The position numbers and the translations under genes are program-made. 5,034 bases of DNA from the NCBI GenBank assembly GCA_030042885.1, contig JASHYW010000482.1, positions 1-5,034 of the forward strand, written 5' to 3'. Source of the DNA: Streptosporangiaceae bacterium. Its GTDB lineage: Bacteria > Actinomycetota > Actinomycetes > Streptosporangiales > Streptosporangiaceae. Each line of letters begins with the position of its first letter. Within the stretch, counting starts at the first letter, position 1. Under the pieces are notes generated by a model. It did no database searches and was not told the DNA's origin. It saw only the letters and a list, made by a program, of their open reading frames with translations. Shown one piece after another: positions 1 to 5,034 of this stretch.

Positions 1-576
1 GAACTGGTGATCACCCAGCCGATGCCGTCGATGCCCGTGGGTTTCTGGAACGACCCGGGCGGGGTCAGGTACCGGGAGAGCTATTTCGGGACCTACCCGG
101 GCATCTGGCGGCACGGCGACTGGATCGAACTGCTGCCCGACGGCGGCTGCGTCATCTACGGCCGTTCGGACGCCACCTTGAACCGGGGCGGCGTCCGGAT
201 GGGAACCAGCGAGTTCTACCGCGTGGTCGAGGGCTTTGCTGAGGTCGCCGACAGCCTGGTGGTGGACACCGGCAGGCTCGGCGCCGAGGGCCGGCTGATC
301 CTGTACGTCGTGCCCGCCGCGGGATGCGAACTCGATGATGACCTGGCCGGCAGGATCCGCGCCGCGCTGCGGGCGCAGCTGTCGCCCCGGCACGTGCCGG
401 ACGAGATCCACCAGGTTCCGGGCATCCCGCGGACCCTGTCCGGGAAGAAGCTGGAGGTCCCGGTACGCAAGATCCTGCTCGGCACCGCCCCGGAGCGCGC
501 CGTGGACCCGAACGCCCTGGCCAACCCCGAAATCCTCACCTACTTCGAAAGGTCCCGGGATGCACCTCCCGGCTAA
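1..576 (+). CDS. aacS: Acetoacetyl-CoA synthetase (acetoacetate--CoA ligase), C-terminal part, 5' end outside window
   Basis: This is the C-terminal end of an ANL-superfamily adenylating enzyme that would activate acetoacetate with ATP and CoA to acetoacetyl-CoA in the cytoplasm, feeding ketone-body, polyhydroxyalkanoate or lipid metabolism. The frame is open from base 1 and ends at TAA 574-576, giving 191 visible residues. The family is about 650 residues long, so roughly 460 are missing on the left; the GTG at position 7 is internal, not a start. Visible motifs (numbered from window residue 1): MPSMPVGFWNDPGG near 8-21 and HGDW at 38-41 (A7-like), YGRSDATLNRGGVRMG at about 53-68 (A8 hinge), and PRTLSGKKLEVPV from 143 with the expected adenylation lysine at 149 (A10). 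The SMPVGFWNDP stretch, the LNRGGVRMG form of the hinge and the tail LLGTAPERAV...NALANPEIL resemble acetoacetyl-CoA synthetases more than acetyl-CoA synthetases. No frame damage is seen. Substrate is inferred from family resemblance. Confidence 0.9.
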   Translation, partial: ELVITQPMPSMPVGFWNDPGGVRYRESYFGTYPGIWRHGDWIELLPDGGCVIYGRSDATLNRGGVRMGTSEFYRVVEGFAEVADSLVVDTGRLGAEGRLILYVVPAAGCELDDDLAGRIRAALRAQLSPRHVPDEIHQVPGIPRTLSGKKLEVPVRKILLGTAPERAVDPNALANPEILTYFERSRDAPPG

Positions 577-611
577 CCGCCGATCCGGCGAGTGGCCGCG
601 GCGCAAGCCGC

Positions 612-656
612 ATCGCGTGGTCCGCGAGGGGCTTGTGGCCCCTCCGGACACGCGAT
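612..656 (+). terminator. Long imperfect hairpin, probable transcription terminator after aacS
   Basis: An inverted repeat starts 36 bases after the aacS stop. The left arm (612-632) pairs with the right arm (638-656). All 19 bases of the right arm are paired; only G620 and C625 bulge on the left, and the loop is TTGTG (633-637). The outer block is ATCGCGTG/CACGCGAT and the inner block is GAGGGGC/GCCCCTC. No T-tract follows on either side, so it is not a classical intrinsic terminator, but strong U-poor hairpins after genes are common in actinomycetes. A terminator or 3'-end stabiliser for the aacS mRNA is the likeliest role. A structured leader for gdh cannot be excluded, because it also lies 84 bases before the gdh start. 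Confidence 0.6.
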
Positions 657-691
657 ACTACGGCGGGTACCACAGCGGGGCGCGAAGCGCA

Positions 692-729
692 CCGGGGGGC
701 TCCGGGGGGTCGCCCCCCCGGGCTAGCAC
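692..729 (+). repeat. GC-homopolymer hairpin element, intergenic copy, immediately before the gdh ribosome binding site
   Basis: The layout is G6 (694-699), CTCC, G6 (704-709), TCG, C7 (713-719), GGG, CTAGCAC. CCGGGGGG at 702-709 can pair with CCCCCCGG at 714-721 around a 4-base loop. The equivalent arm at 692-699 offers an alternative partner for the same C-run. A small perfect hairpin, GCGC-GAA-GCGC (680-690), lies just upstream and may belong to the same unit. A second copy in the same orientation lies inside gdh at 3061-3098. Comparing 694-729 with 3063-3098 without gaps, 30 of 36 positions agree, including TCG-N-C6-GGGC-N-AGCAC. It ends directly against the Shine-Dalgarno, so it could affect translation of gdh. 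A dispersed repeat is the inference; the match and the pairing are read directly. Confidence 0.6.
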
Positions 730-735
730 AGGAGG
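730..735 (+). promoter_or_regulatory. Shine-Dalgarno sequence of gdh
   Basis: AGGAGG lies 5 bases before ATG 741 and is a full match to the 16S anti-Shine-Dalgarno core. It decides the gdh start, because the reading frame stays open upstream through the intergenic region and stop codons do not limit it. The site begins one base after the repeat element ends, and only 8 bases after the 3' arm of its hairpin (714-721). Confidence 0.85.
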
Positions 736-740
736 ACGCG

Positions 741-3700
741 ATGCCGGACAGTGACGCGAACGAGACCAGGGAGACCCTGCTGGCCAAGGCGGTGCAGGCC
801 TGGCGGCACGATCCGGATCTCGACTCCGCCCTGGGCGAGGGGGACGACAGTGTCCTGTGCTACCTGGACGCCTATTATCAGCGCGTCGCCACCGAGGACC
901 TGGCCTTGCCGTCCCGGCTGGCGGCGGCGGCCGAGGCCCACGCCCGGCTCGGCCTGCGCCGTCCGCAGGGCCGGGCCCTGGTCCAGGTCCGCGAGCCGGG
1001 CGACGCTCACCTGGACCCGGTCGTCCCGTCCAGCCTGGTGGTGGACATCGTCGTCGACGACATGCCCTACCTGGTCGATTCGGTCACGACCAGGCTGAAC
1101 CGCCACCGGGCCGAGATCGGCCTGATTGTGCACCCGCTGCTGCGCGTGCGCCGGGACGTGACCGGCACGCTGCGCGGGATCCTCGGCGTGTGTGGCGACG
1201 ACGAGGCCCCGGCCGCGGCGGACGAGCTGAGCGAGTCCTGGATCCACGTCGAGCTCGCGCTGCCCAAGGACCGGGTCACCGGCGACCAGCTCGCGGCCGA
1301 CCTGCGTCGCGTGCTCGACGACGTGCGCGTCGCCGTCGAGGATCAGCAGCGGATGGAAGCGGTGGCGGAGAGCCTGGCCGACGACCTGGACGGCGAACCC
1401 GGCAGCGAGGAGGCCGAGTACGGCGAGTTGCTGCGCTGGCTGGCCAGCGGCAACTTCACCTTCCTCGGCTACCGCGAATACGATCTCGTGCGGACCGGCG
1501 AGGGCATCGGCCTGCGCGCCGTGCCGGGGACCGGGCTCGGCATCCTCCGCCACGCCCGGCAGGGCCGGGACGCGCTGCGTAAGCTGTCCTCTCAGGTGGT
1601 GGCCAGGGCGCAGGACCCGGGCGAGCGGCTAGTGCTGGCCAAGGCGAACTCCAGGTCCACCGTCTACCGCGCCAACTACCTGGACTACGTCTCGGTTAAG
1701 AGGCTCGGCCCGGACGGCACGGTCACCGGGGAGTTCAGGTTCCTCGGCCTGTACTCGCACGCGGCGCACACCGCGCCCATCGACGGCATCCCCGTGCTGC
1801 GGCGCAAGCTGGACCACGTCCTGGCCGAGGCCGGGCTGTCCCGGGACAGCCATGATGGCAAGCAGCTGGTCGAGATCCTGGAGGACTATCCGCGGGAGGA
1901 GCTGTTCGAGGTCTCGGCCGACGAGCTCACCCCGATCGCGCTGGGCGTGCTGCGGCTGAGCGAGCGGAAGCAGACCCGGCTGTTCCTGCGCCGGGACCGC
2001 TACGGCCGGTACATGTCGTGCCTGGTGTACCTGCCCAGGGAGAGGTACACCACCAGGGTCAGGCTGCGCGCGCAGGACATCCTGAAGGAGGCCCTGCACG
2101 GGGCCTCGGTGGACTACAGCGCCACGATCGGCGACTCGGTCCTGGCCCGGCTGCACGTGGTGATCTGGGGAGAACGGGGCCAGCCGGTGCCGCAGGTGGA
2201 CGCGGCGGCCCTGGAGCGCAGGCTGGCCGAGGCGGTCCGGTCCTGGGACGAGGACGTGGCCGCCGAGGCGACCCGCCGGCTGGGCGGGGAGCGGGCCAGA
2301 ACGGTGCTCGACCTGGGCGGGGCCAGCATTCCCGAGACCTACAAGGCGGACGTGAAGCCCGCCGATGCGGTGGACGACCTGACCACCATGCTCTGGCTGC
2401 GCGAGTCGGGGACGGAGTTCGCGGTCCGCCTGGTCGAGCACCCCGGGCGGTGGACGCTGGTGGTGTACCGGTCGGGCTCCCTGATCACGCTCTCCGACGT
2501 GCTGCCGGAGTTGCAGCACATGGGGCTCGAGGTCGTCGACGAGCATCCGTACGAGTTCACCGGCAGCTCGAGCGCCGGATCGTTCTGGATATATGAATTC
2601 GGCCTCCGGCCCCCGGCCGCGGCCGTGCACGGCAGCGTGCGCGAGATCTTCGAGGAAGCCCTGACCGCGCTGTGGAACGGCCAGACCGAAGACGACGGGT
2701 TCAACGCGCTGGTGCTGACCGCCGGCCTGAGCTGGCGCGAGGTGACGCTGCTGCGCGCCTGCGCGAAGTACCTGCGGCAGGGCGGGATGCGGTTCAGCGA
2801 GGACTACGTGCAGCGGGTGCTGCGGTCCAACGCGGCCATCACCCGGCTCCTGGTCCAGCTGTTCAAGTCCAGGTTCGACCCGGCCAGGCAGTCCGGAGCG
2901 GCTGAACGCTGCGAGGCGATCGCCGAGGAGACCCGCGGCCAGCTGGACGAGGTGGTCAGCCTGGACCACGACCGGATCCTGCGGTCGTACCTGGCGCTTG
3001 TGAACGCCACGCTGCGCACCAGCTACTACAGGATCACCAGCCCGGGCGGGGTCGGCCTCGCGGGGGGGTCTGGGGGGGTCGTCCCCCCGGGCCAGCACGG
3101 ACCGCCGTACCTGGTGCTCAAGCTGGAACCAAGGTCGGTGCCGGGGCTGACCGAGCCGCGGCCGAAGTTCGAGATCTACGTCTACTCGCCCCGGCTGGAA
3201 GCCGTGCACCTGCGGTTCGGCCGGGTGGCACGCGGCGGGCTGCGCTGGTCCGACCGGCTGGAGGACTTCCGCACCGAGGTCCTGGGGCTGGTCAAGGCGC
3301 AGGAGGTGAAGAACGCGGTCATCGTGCCGTCCGGCGCCAAGGGCGGCTTCGTGTGCAAGCGGCTGCCCCACTCCTCCGACCGCGAGGCCTACCAGGCCGA
3401 GGTGCTGGCCTGCTACAAGACGTTCATCGCCGCGATGCTCGACGTGACCGACAACATCGAGGCGGACACGGTGGTGCCGCCGCTGGACGTCGTCCGGCGC
3501 GATGGCGACGACCCGTACCTGGTCGTGGCCGCGGACAAGGGCACCGCGACCTTCTCCGACACGGCCAACGAGGTCGCCGCGCGCTACGGCTACTGGCTGG
3601 GCGACGCGTTCGCCTCCGGCGGATCCGAAGGCTACGACCATAAGAAGATGGGCATCACCGCGCGCGGCGCCTGGGAGTCGGTGAAGATCCACTTCGCCGC

Positions 3701-5034
3701 GCTGGGGATGAACCCCGACGTCGATGACTTCACCGTGACCGGCATCGGCGACATGTCCGGCGACGTGTTCGGGAACGGAATGCTGCTGTCGGAGCACATC
3801 AAGCTGATCGCGGCGTTCGACCACCGGCACGTGTTCATCGATCCGGACCCGAACCCGAAGACGAGCTTCGCCGAGCGGAGCAGGATGTTCGCGCTGCCCC
3901 GGTCCTCGTGGGCGGACTACGACCGGGCGCTGATCTCGCCCGGCGGCGGGGTCTGGCTGCGCAGCGCGAAGTCGGTTCCGATATCGCCGCAGGCGCGCAC
4001 CGCCCTCGGCATCGGCGCCGGGATCAGCGCGCTTTCGCCGGACGAACTGATCTCGGCCATCCTGGCCGCCCCCGTCGACCTGCTGTGGAACGGCGGGATC
4101 GGCACCTACGTGAAGGGCAGCGACGAGACCCACGCCGAGGTGGGGGACCGGTCCAACGACGCGGTGCGCATCGACGCGACGCGGCTGCGCGCCCGGGTCG
4201 TCGGCGAGGGCGGCAACCTGGGCCTGACCCAGGCCGCCAGGATCGAGTACTCGCTCGGCGGCGGCCTGGTGAACACCGACTTCATCGACAACTCGGCCGG
4301 GGTCGACACCTCCGACCACGAGGTCAACATCAAGATCCTGCTCGCCGACGCGATCCGGGACGGGGTCATCCCCGCGGCCGCCCGGCACGAGCTGCTGAAC
4401 GACATGACCGATGACGTGGCCGCCCTGGTGCTGCGGCACAACTACCGGCAGAACATGGCGCTGGCCGCGGCCAGGGCGCAGGCACCCTCCCTGCTGCACA
4501 CCCACGCGCGGTACCTGCGCAAGCTGGTGCGGGACAAGCGGCTCGACCCGGAACAGGACGTGCTGCCGGGGGAGCGGGAGATCGCCGAGCGCAGGTCCTC
4601 GGGCGGCGGCCTGACCAACCCCGAGTTCGCCCTGCTGCTCGCGCACACCAAGATCTCGGCCGGCGAGGAAGTCCTCGCCTCGACCCTGCCGGACGACCCG
4701 TACCTGCGCCGGGTGCTTGAGGCATACTTCCCCACCCTGCTGCGGGCCAGGTTCGCGGACCGGATGATGTCGCATCGGCTGCGTCGCGAGATCATCACCA
4801 CCTCGGCGGTCAACGAGATGGTCGACACGTCGGGCACCACGTTCTTGTTCCGGCTGATCGAGGAGACTGGCGCGTCCGTGCCCGACCTGAGCCGGGCCTG
4901 GCTGGTGGCCCGCGAGGTGTTCGGCATGCCGGCCTTCTGGGCCCAGGTCGAGGAACTTGACGGCCAGGTCGACCTCGCCGGCCGCATCACGCTGCTGCTC
5001 GAGGGCCGCAAGCTCACCGAGCGCACGGCCAGGT
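741..5034 (+). CDS. gdh: NAD-type glutamate dehydrogenase, large (about 180 kDa) class, 3' end outside window
   Basis: This is predicted to catalyse the reversible oxidative deamination of L-glutamate to 2-oxoglutarate and ammonium with NAD in the cytoplasm; in this class it is generally a catabolic role. 1431 codons are visible without a stop. The family is about 1600-1650 residues, so some 200 are missing. Regions in order (rough): N-terminal ACT-like regulatory domain, with DDMPYLVDSV at 106-115; WLASGNFTFLGY from 233; a second regulatory region with RRDRYGRYMSCLVYLPRERY at 417-436; a third, with LSDVLPELQHMGLEVVDE from 584; a helical region, 655-765; a Gly/Pro-rich insert, about 768-787; the catalytic domain, from about 808, with RGGLRWSDR (831-839), PSGAKGGF (863-870; K867 is the likely catalytic lysine by analogy with GGAKAG of small dehydrogenases), AADKGTATFSD (from 930), nucleotide-binding GIGDMSGDVFGNG (1001-1013), WNGGIGTY (from 1116) and GEGGNLGLTQ (1155-1164); and the C-terminal helical domain, from LTNPEF at 1291. 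ATG 741 is chosen for its AGGAGG. No in-frame TTA codon was noticed. Confidence 0.95.
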   Translation, partial: MPDSDANETRETLLAKAVQAWRHDPDLDSALGEGDDSVLCYLDAYYQRVATEDLALPSRLAAAAEAHARLGLRRPQGRALVQVREPGDAHLDPVVPSSLVVDIVVDDMPYLVDSVTTRLNRHRAEIGLIVHPLLRVRRDVTGTLRGILGVCGDDEAPAAADELSESWIHVELALPKDRVTGDQLAADLRRVLDDVRVAVEDQQRMEAVAESLADDLDGEPGSEEAEYGELLRWLASGNFTFLGYREYDLVRTGEGIGLRAVPGTGLGILRHARQGRDALRKLSSQVVARAQDPGERLVLAKANSRSTVYRANYLDYVSVKRLGPDGTVTGEFRFLGLYSHAAHTAPIDGIPVLRRKLDHVLAEAGLSRDSHDGKQLVEILEDYPREELFEVSADELTPIALGVLRLSERKQTRLFLRRDRYGRYMSCLVYLPRERYTTRVRLRAQDILKEALHGASVDYSATIGDSVLARLHVVIWGERGQPVPQVDAAALERRLAEAVRSWDEDVAAEATRRLGGERARTVLDLGGASIPETYKADVKPADAVDDLTTMLWLRESGTEFAVRLVEHPGRWTLVVYRSGSLITLSDVLPELQHMGLEVVDEHPYEFTGSSSAGSFWIYEFGLRPPAAAVHGSVREIFEEALTALWNGQTEDDGFNALVLTAGLSWREVTLLRACAKYLRQGGMRFSEDYVQRVLRSNAAITRLLVQLFKSRFDPARQSGAAERCEAIAEETRGQLDEVVSLDHDRILRSYLALVNATLRTSYYRITSPGGVGLAGGSGGVVPPGQHGPPYLVLKLEPRSVPGLTEPRPKFEIYVYSPRLEAVHLRFGRVARGGLRWSDRLEDFRTEVLGLVKAQEVKNAVIVPSGAKGGFVCKRLPHSSDREAYQAEVLACYKTFIAAMLDVTDNIEADTVVPPLDVVRRDGDDPYLVVAADKGTATFSDTANEVAARYGYWLGDAFASGGSEGYDHKKMGITARGAWESVKIHFAALGMNPDVDDFTVTGIGDMSGDVFGNGMLLSEHIKLIAAFDHRHVFIDPDPNPKTSFAERSRMFALPRSSWADYDRALISPGGGVWLRSAKSVPISPQARTALGIGAGISALSPDELISAILAAPVDLLWNGGIGTYVKGSDETHAEVGDRSNDAVRIDATRLRARVVGEGGNLGLTQAARIEYSLGGGLVNTDFIDNSAGVDTSDHEVNIKILLADAIRDGVIPAAARHELLNDMTDDVAALVLRHNYRQNMALAAARAQAPSLLHTHARYLRKLVRDKRLDPEQDVLPGEREIAERRSSGGGLTNPEFALLLAHTKISAGEEVLASTLPDDPYLRRVLEAYFPTLLRARFADRMMSHRLRREIITTSAVNEMVDTSGTTFLFRLIEETGASVPDLSRAWLVAREVFGMPAFWAQVEELDGQVDLAGRITLLLEGRKLTERTAR
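3061..3098 (+). repeat. GC-homopolymer element, second copy, in frame inside gdh
   Basis: The layout is G7 (3062-3068), TCT, G7 (3072-3078), TCGT, C6 (3083-3088), GGGCCAGCAC. It matches the intergenic element at 692-729 in the same orientation, 2369 bases downstream. G6 (3073-3078) can pair with C6 (3083-3088) around a TCGT loop. Read in the gdh frame, the region around it codes for a Gly/Val/Pro-rich stretch (GGVGLAGGSGGVVPPGQHG, residues 769-787) between the helical region ending at LRTSYYRI and the PYLVLKLEP that leads into the catalytic domain. From memory of the family, this linker is normally only some 7-10 residues, so the copy appears to lengthen a loop while keeping the frame. Length polymorphism inside a tolerant linker is the inference. 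Confidence 0.55.
3062..3078 (+). other. Potential G-quadruplex motif in the gdh coding strand
   Basis: Two G7 runs separated by TCT can be read as GGG-G-GGG-TCT-GGG-G-GGG, which meets the usual four-tract, short-loop pattern. GGG (3044-3046) and GGGG (3048-3051) lie just upstream and could supply extra tracts. Because it lies on the coding strand, the motif would be present in the mRNA. It competes with the hairpin formed by 3073-3078 and 3083-3088. Only the pattern is seen; folding is not shown. Confidence 0.35.

Noticed and set aside
7..576. GTG at position 7 as a start for a small separate gene
   Set aside because: The frame is open to base 1 and reads conserved synthetase sequence from the first codon. 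No Shine-Dalgarno is visible, so this is the middle of a longer gene.
633..661. A possible promoter: TTGTGG (633-638) with GATACT (654-659) or TACTAC (656-661)
   Set aside because: Spacing is 15 with the better -10, and the other -10 is poor. The -35 lies largely in the loop and inner stem of the hairpin. The match is too weak to call.
723..1553. A 276-codon minus-strand open frame overlapping the start of gdh
   Set aside because: It lies opposite conserved gdh N-terminal sequence and has the same low-information composition; it is a shadow frame.
857..1582. A 241-codon + strand open frame in another phase of gdh
   Set aside because: The product is almost entirely Arg, Gly, Ala and Pro, typical of a shifted frame in GC-rich coding DNA. 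The true frame from 741 reads conserved protein here.
2614..2625. A 12-bp perfect palindrome CGGCCGCGGCCG
   Set aside because: It is explained by Pro-Ala-Ala-Ala codons in gdh; such palindromes arise easily at this base composition and nothing else marks the place.
1629..4775. A 1048-codon open frame on the minus strand opposite gdh
   Set aside because: Its product is rich in Arg, Gly, Pro, Val, His and Gln with no recognisable domain, as expected from the antisense of a GC-rich gene with G/C third positions. The + strand frame carries a complete set of glutamate dehydrogenase motifs.

Overview
The window is about 70% G+C by eye. Codon third positions are strongly G/C-biased, there is a strong AGGAGG Shine-Dalgarno, and both genes have close actinobacterial-type relatives, so it reads as chromosomal DNA of a high-GC actinomycete. 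AGG arginine codons are unusually frequent for such a genome (about 21 in the 1431 visible codons of the second gene, 4 in the 191 of the first). Because both genes share the habit, it looks like a trait of the host rather than a sign of transfer. I cannot name the genus.

Layout: (i) 1-576, + strand: the last 191 codons of an acetoacetyl-CoA synthetase (acetoacetate--CoA ligase) that enters from the left edge. (ii) 577-740: a 164-bp intergenic stretch. It holds a 19-bp-stem hairpin (612-656), which probably ends the first transcript, then a G/C-homopolymer element (about 692-729) that can fold into its own hairpin, then the ribosome binding site. (iii) 741-5034, + strand: the first 1431 codons of a very large NAD-type glutamate dehydrogenase (the roughly 180-kDa class), running off the right edge with perhaps 200 residues missing. 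Everything on the minus strand, including a 1048-codon open frame opposite gdh, looks like a shadow of this gene.

The two genes have no shared pathway step beyond central metabolism. The synthetase activates acetoacetate to acetoacetyl-CoA, and the dehydrogenase converts glutamate to 2-oxoglutarate plus ammonium. The strong hairpin and 164-bp gap suggest separate transcription units.

The one feature that ordinary annotation does not explain is a repeat. The GC-rich element just upstream of gdh occurs a second time, same orientation, inside the gdh reading frame (3061-3098; 30 of 36 positions identical without gaps). There it encodes a Gly/Pro-rich insert just before the catalytic domain without breaking the frame. 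This suggests a small dispersed repeat that can settle both between genes and in frame within a protein linker. I see no transposase, integrase, CRISPR, tRNA, rRNA or defence-type gene, and no complete new system.
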